The notes beneath the pieces were generated by a model. That model ran no database searches. It worked only from the letters and a program-made list of their open reading frames with translations, and was not told the origin of the DNA. From an uncultured Ruminococcus sp. (lineage in GTDB: Bacteria; Bacillota; Clostridia; Oscillospirales; Acutalibacteraceae), in contig CADACB010000024.1 of NCBI GenBank assembly GCA_902786345.1, positions 1 through 50,303 of the forward strand: DNA of 50,303 bases. Reading direction: 5' to 3'. Shown in pieces: positions 1 through 8,266 of the stretch. The number at the start of each line of letters is the position of its first letter. Within the stretch, counting starts at the first letter, position 1. Both the position numbers and the translations under genes were made by a program.

Positions 1-1
1 A

Positions 2-2014
2 CAAAGGTACTTTGACGGCAGCGATAATGAGATCACCGAGGTTGCCGACGGCGAGGTGTATGTCCGTCAGTCTCTTCTTGACAACAGCAATGCCAAGGTC
101 GGCGACAAGGTTGAGTTAACCGTAGCGGATGTCACCCGCACCTTTACGGTCAAGGACACGCTCAAGGACGCGGTGCTCGGATCAAGAATGATGGGAAATG
201 CAAGGTTTTTGATTTCCGAAAACGAGTACAAGGCGTTTGAAAAAGCCGAACCTCTCGAGCCGTATCTGTTCTACATAAGTTTTATTGATACCAATGACAT
301 TCCCACGCTTGAAAAAGAGCTGAATGCATGCGACGCGATATTATTCAGCGGAGATCGCTCTTTAATACAATTTTCTTACATTATGGAAATGATAATCGCA
401 GGAATTCTGCTAGTAGTCAGTGTTTCGCTGATATTGATTGCCGTCGTGATTCTACGCTTTACTATCAGCTTTACTATCAGTGAGGAATTTCGTCAAATCG
501 GTATTATGAAGGCAATCGGAATTACCAACGGAAAAATCCGTTCTTTGTATCTGGTAAAGTATCTGGCGATTTCCGTTATAGGTGCAATCGTAGGCTTGGC
601 GCTCTCTTTTCCGTTCGGCAGTATGCTGCTCAAAATGGTGTCGCAGAGTATCGTTATGGACAACTCGGGCAGTGTTCTGCTGAGTATTTTTTGTGCGGCT
701 GCGGTTGTCGGAATCATTATACTGTTCTGCTTTCTTAGCACTCGCAAGGTAAAGAAATTCACAGCTGTTGATGCGATACGCAGCGGTGTTACAGGAGAAC
801 GTTACAAGAAAAAAGGAGTTATGCGGCTCAGCAAAAAGCCAATTTGTCCCGTGGTGTTTATGGCAGTCAACGACATTCTCAGCAGTCCCAAGCGGTTCTT
901 GATCATGCTGTTCACTTTCTTCGTCGGAATCTCTATGCTGATGGTCGGTCTGAATATTTCCTCAACGATGACGAGCAGCAAGATGCTCAACTGGATCAAT
1001 ATGGCTCAGTGTGACGCGGTACTTGTGGAATCGGGTACGATCGAAAAATACATGGTAGCGGACGGCAGAGAAAAGTTGAACCAAAAAATATCTGAGATAG
1101 AATCCGACCTTTCGGAAAAGGGCTGGGAAGCGGATTGCTTTGTAGAAGTACTTTCAACCGTTATCGTCACCAAAGGTGATACAGAGTTGAAAACTAGCGG
1201 CACAGAGGGAGTCAATATGACCCCAGATGAATATATGTATCTGGAAGGCACCGCGCCGCAGAGCAAAAACGAGATAGCCATGTCCTATGTTGTCGCCGAT
1301 AAATTGGGCGCACAAATCGGCGATACCGTCACAGTCAAAACGCCTGATGGCGAAACAGAATGTATGATCACGGCTATTTACCAAACAATGATGTCCTTGG
1401 GCAATAATATTCGACTTTATCCGGGTCAAAATTACAGCTTTCAAAATCTTGTCGGTATAAATGATTTCCAGGTTCGTTTTCACGACGCTCCGAGCTCCGC
1501 CGAGATCGAGAAAAGAATAAAAACGATAAAGGAGATGTACCCTGATAGCAATGTGATGAACGCGGGCGATTATGTAGACTACTGCGTCGGCGGCGTAGGA
1601 GGTGTGATGGATGGAGTAACAGGTCTGCTGCTGCCGATTATTATACTGATTGATATTCTGGTGGCAGTTCTGATGGAAAAGAGTTTTCTCACCAAGGAAC
1701 GCGGCGAAATCGCTATGCTGAAAGCAGTCGGCTTCAAAAACCGTTCTATTATCCTCTGGCAGACTTTGAGAATCGGTATTGTTATGATAGCGGCTGTTCT
1801 GCTGTCAGTGGCGCTCGCCGACCCGATCGGCAAGCTGACGACAGGCGGTATCTTCCAAATGATGGGCGCTAAGAATATTATCTTTGATATGGATATATTA
1901 AAAACCTTCGTTATCTATCCGGCGATCATCCTTGCCGCAACCGTGTTTAGCGTATTACTGATCGCTCTCGGTATCTGCAAGGTAAATTCAAACGAGATCA
2001 ATTCTATAGAGTAA
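2..2014 (+). CDS. ABC transporter permease, FtsX/MacB-type (5' end outside window)
   Basis: The reading frame is open from base 2, so the true start is beyond the left edge; a GTG at 56 is only the first start-like codon inside the window. The visible 670 residues hold two similar halves. Each has an extracytoplasmic region with motifs such as KVGDKVEL and KLGAQIGDTV, followed by an FtsX-type group of membrane helices containing the stretch 'ISEEFRQIGIMKAIG' or 'ERGEIAMLKAVGF', the cytoplasmic coupling segment of this family. The family exports or senses peptides and lipids with a separate ATPase. The stop is followed at once by AAGGAG for the ATPase gene, so the two are co-transcribed. Base composition looks richer in G+C than the purine and chaperone genes further right, which hints at transfer. 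Confidence 0.88.
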   Translation, partial: QRYFDGSDNEITEVADGEVYVRQSLLDNSNAKVGDKVELTVADVTRTFTVKDTLKDAVLGSRMMGNARFLISENEYKAFEKAEPLEPYLFYISFIDTNDIPTLEKELNACDAILFSGDRSLIQFSYIMEMIIAGILLVVSVSLILIAVVILRFTISFTISEEFRQIGIMKAIGITNGKIRSLYLVKYLAISVIGAIVGLALSFPFGSMLLKMVSQSIVMDNSGSVLLSIFCAAAVVGIIILFCFLSTRKVKKFTAVDAIRSGVTGERYKKKGVMRLSKKPICPVVFMAVNDILSSPKRFLIMLFTFFVGISMLMVGLNISSTMTSSKMLNWINMAQCDAVLVESGTIEKYMVADGREKLNQKISEIESDLSEKGWEADCFVEVLSTVIVTKGDTELKTSGTEGVNMTPDEYMYLEGTAPQSKNEIAMSYVVADKLGAQIGDTVTVKTPDGETECMITAIYQTMMSLGNNIRLYPGQNYSFQNLVGINDFQVRFHDAPSSAEIEKRIKTIKEMYPDSNVMNAGDYVDYCVGGVGGVMDGVTGLLLPIIILIDILVAVLMEKSFLTKERGEIAMLKAVGFKNRSIILWQTLRIGIVMIAAVLLSVALADPIGKLTTGGIFQMMGAKNIIFDMDILKTFVIYPAIILAATVFSVLLIALGICKVNSNEINSIE

Positions 2015-2025
2015 GGAGAATCACT

Positions 2026-2733
2026 ATGGCTAAAATTCTGGAAGTTATAGACCTTTGTAAAACATATATCACCAACAAAAGACAGAACAATGTGCTGCGT
2101 AACGTCAGTTTTTCGGTTGACGAGGGCGAGATGACTGTTTCAGGAATGGACAGTATGACGGCAGGAACGGTTCTGTTTGGCGGAAGAGATATTTCCGCTC
2201 TGAAGCCGACAGAGCTTGCAGAACTGCGGCTTGATGAAATGGGCTTTATCTTTCAGCAGATGTATATGCTCAAAAACCTTTCTGTGCTTGATAATATTAT
2301 TCTTCCCGCACGTCAGTCAAAAGTCAATCCTCTTTCCACAAAAGAAAAACTTGAGAGAGGTAAGGAACTGATGCGTAGGCTTGGAATCATTGAAATCGCC
2401 GACAATGACATCAACGAAGTGTCGGGTGGTCAGCTCCAAAGGGCATGCATCTGCCGCAGTATGATAAATAAACCCAAGATGATTTTTGCCGATGAGCCAA
2501 CAGGAGCGCTTAACCGCCAAAGCTCCAACGAGGTAATGGAGGAACTTTGTAAAATCAACGCAGATGGTACCACAATTATGCTTGTTACCCACGATGCAAA
2601 GGTGGCTGCAAAATGCTCCCGCGTACTATATATTGTTGACGGAAATATTCAGGGAGAGTATAATTTAGACGGAACAGACGAAAGAACAAAGGAACGCACC
2701 CTAAACAACTGGCTGTTGGAGCAGGGTTGGTAG
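2026..2733 (+). CDS. ABC transporter ATP-binding protein lacking the Walker A loop
   Basis: The 235-residue protein is a LolD/MacB/BceA-type ATPase. The Q-loop (Q77, IFQQMYML), ABC signature (VSGGQ, 132-136), Walker B (MIFADEP, 152-158, with D156/E157) and switch histidine (H189) are all present. The P-loop is missing: the chain runs from EGEM (33-36) straight into TVSGMDSMTAG (37-47), where family members have about 16 residues including GxxGxGKST. The gap is in frame, at about base 2133/2134, and the rest is intact. As written the protein should not bind ATP normally. It may be a recently disabled gene, a regulatory remnant, or an assembly collapse. It follows the permease by 11 nt and precedes the regulator genes. 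Confidence 0.9.
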   Translation: MAKILEVIDLCKTYITNKRQNNVLRNVSFSVDEGEMTVSGMDSMTAGTVLFGGRDISALKPTELAELRLDEMGFIFQQMYMLKNLSVLDNIILPARQSKVNPLSTKEKLERGKELMRRLGIIEIADNDINEVSGGQLQRACICRSMINKPKMIFADEPTGALNRQSSNEVMEELCKINADGTTIMLVTHDAKVAAKCSRVLYIVDGNIQGEYNLDGTDERTKERTLNNWLLEQGW

Positions 2734-2755
2734 TCGGATTTTGGAGTGAGAAATA

Positions 2756-3421
2756 ATGATAGACATTCTTGTAGTCGAAGATAATCATGAAATGGCAACG
2801 CTGCTGTGTGATTTTCTGAAAGCGGAGGGCTATTCCGTACAGAATTGCATAGATGGAGAGAGCGCATTAAATACCTTTGAAGCGGAGGGCGCAAGGCTCG
2901 TAATCCTCGATATTATGCTGCCGGGGCTTGACGGCTTTACGGTTTGCCGCAAAATCCGTGAGAACGCCAACACGCCTATCATCATTGTCAGTGCCAAAAC
3001 CGAAAAGGACGATAAGCTTAACGGTTTGATTCTCGGTGCTGACGATTACATCGAAAAGCCCTATGATATTGACATTCTGCTTGCAAAAATCAAAGGAATA
3101 TTTACACGGCATTATCAGGACGACGTGCTGTATGACGGCTTTTTGAAAATCGACAAGAGCAAGCGGATAGCTTACAAAGAGAATACACCTCTTGACTTGA
3201 CACAAAAGGAATTTGATTTGCTGCTCATTCTTGCAGAGAATGCAGGCAAAACGCTCAATAAAGATTATTTGTTCAATCAGATTTGGGGATTCGACAGTTT
3301 TTCTGAACCACAAACGCTGACAGTTCACATCAAATGGCTTCGGCAGAAAATTGAAGCTAATCCCAAAAAACCTGATCACATTGTGACGGTCTGGGGTGTT
3401 GGCTATCGTTACGAGAGGTAA
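2756..3421 (+). CDS. OmpR/PhoB-family response regulator
   Basis: This is a 221-residue two-domain regulator. The receiver domain (1-115) has the acidic pair E8/D9, phospho-acceptor D52 in VILDIML, the switch residue S79 and K101 in YIEKPYD. The C-terminal winged-helix domain (about 125-221) ends in the typical 'TVHIKWLRQKIE...VWGVGYRYE'. It should bind DNA once phosphorylated by the sensor kinase encoded 3 nt downstream. Together with the permease and ATPase upstream it forms a four-gene module of the kind used in Firmicutes to sense and expel antimicrobial peptides. That function is inferred from gene order only. Confidence 0.93.
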   Translation: MIDILVVEDNHEMATLLCDFLKAEGYSVQNCIDGESALNTFEAEGARLVILDIMLPGLDGFTVCRKIRENANTPIIIVSAKTEKDDKLNGLILGADDYIEKPYDIDILLAKIKGIFTRHYQDDVLYDGFLKIDKSKRIAYKENTPLDLTQKEFDLLLILAENAGKTLNKDYLFNQIWGFDSFSEPQTLTVHIKWLRQKIEANPKKPDHIVTVWGVGYRYER

Positions 3422-3424
3422 ACT

Positions 3425-4645
3425 ATGAAAAGCTTTATCAAATTGACGGTTGCTGTTATTTCAATCCTCGCAGTAATCTTTACAGTAGCAAACATCATTT
3501 TACATAACGAAAACAAGGGTGACGCAGGTCGCCCTTATCGTGTTGAAGCACAGAGAATCGCAGAAAAAATCGAAAATAGTGAGGAATACTCTCTCGATGA
3601 TTACCGATATATAAAAAATGTGGAAATTGAGGAGGACGGTTTCCAGGGCAGCGACAGCGACTATCTTGTCAAGGAGATCGGCGGAAAGCTCTACCGCTTT
3701 GATTATTCTTATCAATCAGACAACAGTAAATCTATAAAAATTTTAAACATCTGCTTCATCGTAACGGCAGCGTTTGTATTGCTCCTGATGTTGTTTCTAT
3801 TCATCAGAATCATCCGTCCGTTTGAGAAAATCAGCGCTTATCCTACGGAGCTTGCAAAGGGAAATCTGACAGCGCCGCTAAAGGACAGCAAAAGTAAATA
3901 TTTCGGCAAATTCCTATGGGGACTTGATCTGCTGCGTGAGAAGCTGGAAAGTCAAAGATCCGCCGAGCTTGCCCTGCAAAAGCAGAACAAAACGATGGTG
4001 CTCTCGCTCTCGCACGATATCAAAACGCCTCTCGGTGTAATCGAGTTGTACGCAAAAGCACTTGAAAAGGGATTGTACAAGGACGAACAAAAGAAGAAAG
4101 AGGTTGCCGTGGGTATTACGGAAAAATGTGAGGATATCCGCGGCTATGTAGACGGCATTGTAAAAACTTCAAGCGAGGATTTTTTGAATTTAGAGGTAAA
4201 CGACGGCGAGTTTTATCTGTCGGCGCTAATCGACAAAATCAAGGCGTTTTACACCGATAAGCTCAGCCTGCTGAAAATCGACTTCGCTGTAGACGCTTTT
4301 TCCGACCATATTCTCTCCGGCGATTTGGAGAGAAGCATTGAAGTGCTGCAAAACATTATCGAAAACGCCGTCAAGTACGGCGACGGCAAGAGAATACGCA
4401 TTGCGTTTTCAAGGGAGGATGACTATCAGCTTATTCATATCCTCAACAACGGTTGTACTCTCAGCGAAAACGAGATACCGCATATTTTTGACAGTTTCTG
4501 GCGAGGTTCTAATACGGGCAGCACCAGCGGCAGCGGTTTGGGGCTTTATATCTGCCGTTCTCTTATGCGAAAAATGAACGGTGATATTTTTGCCGAAATT
4601 AAAGACGGATATATAACTGTAACATCTGTATTTTCAATTTCATAA
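3425..4645 (+). CDS. Sensor histidine kinase
   Basis: The protein has 406 residues. A first membrane helix (about 5-27), a short extracytoplasmic loop of about 75 residues and a second helix (about 106-130) are followed by a HAMP-like linker, the phospho-acceptor segment SLSHDIKTPL with H197, and an HATPase domain with an N-box (NIIENAVKYGDG) and a G-box (GSGLGLYICR). It is the partner of the response regulator just upstream (3 nt gap). The small sensor loop suggests it either detects membrane-close ligands or takes its signal from the transporter, as BceS-type kinases do. The ligand cannot be deduced. Confidence 0.92.
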   Translation: MKSFIKLTVAVISILAVIFTVANIILHNENKGDAGRPYRVEAQRIAEKIENSEEYSLDDYRYIKNVEIEEDGFQGSDSDYLVKEIGGKLYRFDYSYQSDNSKSIKILNICFIVTAAFVLLLMLFLFIRIIRPFEKISAYPTELAKGNLTAPLKDSKSKYFGKFLWGLDLLREKLESQRSAELALQKQNKTMVLSLSHDIKTPLGVIELYAKALEKGLYKDEQKKKEVAVGITEKCEDIRGYVDGIVKTSSEDFLNLEVNDGEFYLSALIDKIKAFYTDKLSLLKIDFAVDAFSDHILSGDLERSIEVLQNIIENAVKYGDGKRIRIAFSREDDYQLIHILNNGCTLSENEIPHIFDSFWRGSNTGSTSGSGLGLYICRSLMRKMNGDIFAEIKDGYITVTSVFSIS

Positions 4646-4763
4646 ACAAAACAACAAGGAGCACTATCATCTCTGTACGGTTACGAACCGTGAATTTGAT
4701 AACGGTTGGTTACCTACATCACTTATACCTTTAGTGTAAAATGATTATTGAAATTTATTAAAG
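4646..4763 (+). other. Intergenic stretch before repeat copy 1
   Basis: No gene is seen here. There is an inverted repeat AACCGT (4686-4691) / ACGGTT (4702-4707) that could be a weak operator or hairpin. No convincing terminator follows the kinase gene. Confidence 0.3.
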
Positions 4764-4912
4764 CTAACTGTCTTTTTTACAGAACACTTCCGAAATCACG
4801 ATGCAGGAGTGAGTGGAAGTGAAAACCGCGATCGGTGTATGTTTGGTTTGGATAGTCAGAGTGAGCTTTAGCGAACACAATCGCGAACATGGGTGCGGTA
4901 GCTTGTTGCGAG
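4764..4912 (+). repeat. Dispersed hairpin repeat, copy 1 (upstream of the GH31 gene)
   Basis: This is one of three clear copies of a repeat of about 150 bp (others at 9365-9512 and 34178-34330). Stem P1 is CACTTCC (4785-4791) with GGAAGTG (4815-4821). The inner stem P2 is TCAC (4796-4799) with GTGA (4809-4812). A distal pairing joins CGCGAT (4827-4832) to ATCGCG (4880-4885), and the tail GCGGTA/TGTTGC pairs with G-U wobbles. Compared with the other copies, P1 and P2 differ on both strands so that pairing is kept. The copy ends about 88 nt before the GH31 start codon. Confidence 0.75.
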
Positions 4913-4924
4913 TATCAGATAGTG

Positions 4925-4953
4925 TTGAATTTTCCGAAAAACTATGGTATGGT
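4925..4953 (+). promoter_or_regulatory. Weak sigma-A-like promoter for the GH31 gene
   Basis: TTGAAT at 4925-4930 and TATGGT at 4948-4953 are 17 nt apart, just after repeat copy 1. The -10 box is poor, so this is tentative. Confidence 0.3.
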
Positions 4954-4999
4954 TTTAGTAAAGTAAAGCTTAAAAAACGGACAGTAAAGGAGAATTGTT

Positions 5000-6886
5000 A
5001 TGATCACAAAATATACAAGTGGAAATCCGATTAATACTGAAGCTGTAGAGGAACACTTTGATGCGTTTTCAACGGAAGAATTTCCTTTGAATCACTATAT
5101 CAAAAACGGAAAATTTATTTTTGAGTTTGATATGCAGCCAGATGACATTGTGTACGGTTTGGGAGAAGCACCAAGGGGAATAAATAAACGAGGCTGGATA
5201 TACGAGAGCTGCTGCACCGATGATCCTTTCCATACAGAGACTAAAAGCTCACTGTATGCCGCACATAATTTTATTATGCTGAACGGCATCCGCAAGTTTG
5301 GTGTATTTGTTGATTTTCCTGCGCGAATCCGATGGGATATTGGCTATACCCTGCAGAACAAAACAACCGTTACCATTGAGGGAACTGATTTTGACATTTA
5401 TTTTATCACAGGAGATAAGCCCATTGATATTGTAAGGCAATTTCGTGCTGCAATAGGTAAAAGCTATGTTCCGCCGCTATGGGCATTCGGGTATCAGCAG
5501 AGCCGCTGGAGCTATCATAACTCTGATGCAGTAGACAGGGTGATAGAAAAATATAATGAAGCACAAATTCCGTTGGATTGTGTATATCTCGACATAGACT
5601 ATATGGATCATTACAAGGATTTTACTATCAGTGAAGAAGCGTTTCCGCATTTCAAGGAATATGTTTCCGAAAAACGCAGACAGGGAATTCATCTGATCCC
5701 GATTATAGACGCAGGTGTAAAAAAAGAGGATGGATATGAAATTTATGAGGAGGGTAAAGAAAAGGGCTATTTCTGTAAAAAAGCAGATGGTTCTGATTTT
5801 GAAGCAGGCGTATGGCCCGGTATGTGCTGTTTTCCTGATTTTCTTGATCCTGAGGTGCGTGAATGGTTCGGCGGCAAATACAAGGTGCTGACTGATATGG
5901 GGATTGATGGATTCTGGAACGATATGAACGAACCGGCACTGTTTTATTCTGCTGAGGGAATCGAAAGTGCACTTGAAAAGGCAACAAAACTGAAAGGAGA
6001 AAATTTGGATCTGAGTAAATTTTTTGGATTGAAGGATACATTTGCCGGACTTTCCAATAATCAGAATGATTATGCCTCTATGTATCATAATATTGGCAGT
6101 AAGCAGGTCAATCATCAGTGTGTGCATAATATTTACGGTGCAAATATGACAAAAGCGGCAGGCGAATATTTTGCAAAGGAGTTCGGTGAGGGCAAGATAT
6201 TGATGTTCTCACGTGCATCATACATAGGAGCACATCGCTCAAGCGGTATCTGGTTTGGTGATAATCATTCCTGGTGGTCACATATACTGTTGTGTCTGAA
6301 AATGCTGCCGTCTGCAAATATGTGCGGGTTTCTTTATTGCGGTTCAGATCTGGGCGGATTTAACGAAAATGCAACACGAGATCTGGTTCTGCGTTTTTTG
6401 GCACTGGGAGTTTTTACACCATTAATGCGGAATCATTCTGCACTCGGCACAAGAGATCAGGAATGCTATAGCTTTGAAAACCCGGAAGATTTCCGTGACA
6501 TTATTCAGGTTCGTTATCGGCTGATACCTTATTTATATAATGCCTTTCGTAAGGCAAGCAAGAATAACGATATGCTGTTTCGACCACTTTCCTTTGACTA
6601 CCCTGATGACAGCATAGCACGAGAATGTGAGACTCAGCTTATGCTTAGCGAGGAATGTATGATAGCACCGGTATATGAGCAGAATGCAAAGGGAAGAATG
6701 GTATATCTGCCTGAGAATATGACGTTTTTGAGACTAAGCGGTGAAAGAGTGAAGAAGCAGGAACTTGAAAGGGGAGTACATTACATTGAGGTTGCACTTA
6801 ACGAGGTACCGTTATTCGTAAAAAAAGGAAAAGAGGTTCCTCTTGTCAAGCCGGTTATGAGAACGGCTGAGCTGAATATTCTCTGA
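5000..6886 (+). CDS. GH31 family alpha-glycosidase (alpha-glucosidase/alpha-xylosidase type)
   Basis: The 628-residue cytoplasmic enzyme has no signal peptide. An N-terminal galactose-mutarotase-like region (VYGLGEAPRG, GVFVDFPARIRWD) leads into the (beta/alpha)8 barrel. The catalytic nucleophile is D308 in GFWNDMNEP, and the acid/base is D421 in IWFGDNHSWW. The downstream CGSDLGGF and LMRNHSALGTRDQE segments are also typical. It hydrolyses alpha-linked glucosides or xylosides at the non-reducing end; the exact linkage cannot be read from sequence. The start is ATG 5000 with AAAGGAG (4987-4993) upstream. The gene stands alone, with no transporter next to it. Confidence 0.93.
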   Translation: MITKYTSGNPINTEAVEEHFDAFSTEEFPLNHYIKNGKFIFEFDMQPDDIVYGLGEAPRGINKRGWIYESCCTDDPFHTETKSSLYAAHNFIMLNGIRKFGVFVDFPARIRWDIGYTLQNKTTVTIEGTDFDIYFITGDKPIDIVRQFRAAIGKSYVPPLWAFGYQQSRWSYHNSDAVDRVIEKYNEAQIPLDCVYLDIDYMDHYKDFTISEEAFPHFKEYVSEKRRQGIHLIPIIDAGVKKEDGYEIYEEGKEKGYFCKKADGSDFEAGVWPGMCCFPDFLDPEVREWFGGKYKVLTDMGIDGFWNDMNEPALFYSAEGIESALEKATKLKGENLDLSKFFGLKDTFAGLSNNQNDYASMYHNIGSKQVNHQCVHNIYGANMTKAAGEYFAKEFGEGKILMFSRASYIGAHRSSGIWFGDNHSWWSHILLCLKMLPSANMCGFLYCGSDLGGFNENATRDLVLRFLALGVFTPLMRNHSALGTRDQECYSFENPEDFRDIIQVRYRLIPYLYNAFRKASKNNDMLFRPLSFDYPDDSIARECETQLMLSEECMIAPVYEQNAKGRMVYLPENMTFLRLSGERVKKQELERGVHYIEVALNEVPLFVKKGKEVPLVKPVMRTAELNIL

Positions 6887-7163
6887 TAGTTTTGGTTAAA
6901 TTATTTTTCGGATGAAAGTAAAATTCATATAAACAGACCGGCTCCTGTATCGTGATAAACGGTGCAGGAGCTGTAATAATATGCACAACTTTTTCTTATG
7001 GATGTATGTTGATGTGGATTGATCTTTATAAGCGTTGATCTTTTTTATAATTTAAACCAGTTGTATTTACAATGATGATATATCATTGTGAAAAATAAGA
7101 AATAGTTAGAATAATTGAGAAAACAAGAGTAATTTAAAGTAAATGATTTGAAAGTTGCTGTTT
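6887..7163 (+). other. Intergenic region with one hairpin
   Basis: GCTCCTG (6941-6947) pairs with CAGGAGC (6965-6971), probably a transcript end for the GH31 gene although no T-run follows directly. The rest is AT-rich and no gene is seen. Confidence 0.35.
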
Positions 7164-7196
7164 TTAGACTTTGTTTGACTTTGACCTTTTCTGACT
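7164..7196 (-). promoter_or_regulatory. Two imperfect upstream CtsR boxes
   Basis: On the minus strand the CtsR consensus RGTCAAA-N3-RGTCAAA reads TTTGACY-N3-TTTGACY on the plus strand. TTAGACT-N3-TTTGACT (7164-7180) and TTTGACC-N3-TCTGACT (7180-7196) each match with one mismatch in one heptad. They overlap the -35 box of the ctsR promoter. Confidence 0.6.
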
Positions 7197-7209
7197 TTGT
7201 GTATATAAT
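7181..7209 (+). promoter_or_regulatory. Sigma-A promoter of the ctsR operon
   Basis: TTGACC (7181-7186) and TATAAT (7204-7209) are 17 nt apart. Transcription should start near 7216, inside the operator region. Confidence 0.8.
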
Positions 7210-7219
7210 TAGTTTACAA

Positions 7220-7236
7220 AGTCAAAGAAAGTCAAA
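7220..7236 (+). promoter_or_regulatory. CtsR operator (perfect tandem heptad)
   Basis: AGTCAAA-GAA-AGTCAAA matches the known CtsR box (two direct RGTCAAA heptads, 3 nt apart). It lies just after the predicted start of transcription, so CtsR binding would block the operon under non-stress conditions. Confidence 0.88.
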
Positions 7237-7262
7237 GCTCAATTGAAGTTGAGGTGATAAAA

Positions 7263-7727
7263 ATGAAAATGAGTGATATTGTAGCTCAGTATATAATGCG
7301 AATGCTTGATGAAACAGACGGCAACGCTGAAATACAAAGGAATGAGCTTGCAAATACGCTTGGATGCGTTCCAAGTCAGATCAACTACGTTATTACGTCA
7401 CGTTTCACGCCTGAACAGGGGTATATTGTAGAGAGCAGAAGAGGCGGCGGAGGGTATATAAGAATTACAAGAGTGACTACAGACCGTCGTGTAGCAATAA
7501 TGCATATAGTCAATTCTATAGGAGATCGCATATCTTCATCCTCGGCTTATACGATACTGAGCAATATGTCAGACCGCGGAATGATTACTGAATATGAAAG
7601 AATATTAATTTCCTCGGCACTGTCAGACAAGGCATACAGCAGTATAACCCAGGAAAAAAGAGATATACTGAGGGCAGCAATAATGAAGAATATGCTGATA
7701 ACATTGGTTGTTTTGGAAAACAGATAA
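7263..7727 (+). CDS. ctsR: CtsR, class III stress gene repressor
   Basis: This 154-residue repressor carries the typical winged-helix segment 'LGCVPSQINYVITSRFTPEQGY' and the glycine-rich wing 'ESRRGGGGYIRI' that reads the heptad repeats. ATG 7263 is preferred over the GTG at 7254 because the ribosome binding site GAGGTG (7251-7256) overlaps that GTG. It represses its own operon through the three boxes upstream. Known biology of the family: under stress the repressor is released and marked by McsB for ClpC-dependent degradation, and all partners are encoded here. Confidence 0.95.
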   Translation: MKMSDIVAQYIMRMLDETDGNAEIQRNELANTLGCVPSQINYVITSRFTPEQGYIVESRRGGGGYIRITRVTTDRRVAIMHIVNSIGDRISSSSAYTILSNMSDRGMITEYERILISSALSDKAYSSITQEKRDILRAAIMKNMLITLVVLENR

Positions 7728-7742
7728 TAAGGGGGTAATTTT

Positions 7743-8261
7743 ATGTTATGTCAGGCATGCGAAAAAAGACAGGCAACTACACATATCAAGACCATATTGA
7801 ATGGTGAGCTTAAGGAATACAATCTTTGCAGTGAATGTGCACATAAGAACGGCTACAGTTCATTTTTTGGTGATCTCAATTTTGATCTTGATAAGCTGTT
7901 CGGAAGCTTTATGGACAGCATAGGACCTTCAAAGATACGTAAACGCTGTCAGTGTTGCGGAAGCAGCTTTGAGGATATTGCAAAGTCAGGAAAGGTGGGT
8001 TGTGCAGAGTGTTATGATGTATTTTATGATGAGCTTCTTCCTTCGGTACAGAGAATACACGGAAGAACCTCGCATACAGGCAAGCTTGCACATTCCGCAG
8101 GTACAGAGGTTAAGGTTAGAAATGAAATTGCCAGATACAGAGCAGAGCTTGAAAAGGCTATAAAATCACAGGAATTTGAGAAGGCTGCCGAGCTTCGTGA
8201 CAAAATCAAAGAGCTTGAAAAATATGAAAGTGATAATAGTGCGGCACAGGGAAAGGAGTGA
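7743..8261 (+). CDS. mcsA: McsA, zinc-binding activator of McsB
   Basis: The 172-residue protein begins MLCQACEKRQATTHI. It carries CxxC pairs (CQAC, CSEC, CQCC, CAEC) for zinc and a C-terminal UVR coiled segment (EKAIKSQEFEKAAELRDKI). McsA activates the arginine kinase McsB and supports CtsR inactivation. GGGGG lies 6 nt before ATG 7743. The stop overlaps the McsB ribosome binding site, which indicates translational coupling. Confidence 0.93.
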   Translation: MLCQACEKRQATTHIKTILNGELKEYNLCSECAHKNGYSSFFGDLNFDLDKLFGSFMDSIGPSKIRKRCQCCGSSFEDIAKSGKVGCAECYDVFYDELLPSVQRIHGRTSHTGKLAHSAGTEVKVRNEIARYRAELEKAIKSQEFEKAAELRDKIKELEKYESDNSAAQGKE

Positions 8262-8266
8262 GAGAT

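Noticed and set aside
4686-4707. Inverted repeat after the sensor kinase gene considered as its terminator
   Set aside because: The stem is only six pairs and has no T-run, so it is recorded only as a weak feature of the gap.
4813-5034. A 73-codon frame across repeat copy 1
   Set aside because: It lies in the structured repeat, is not kept in copies 2 and 3, and overlaps the GH31 start in another frame.
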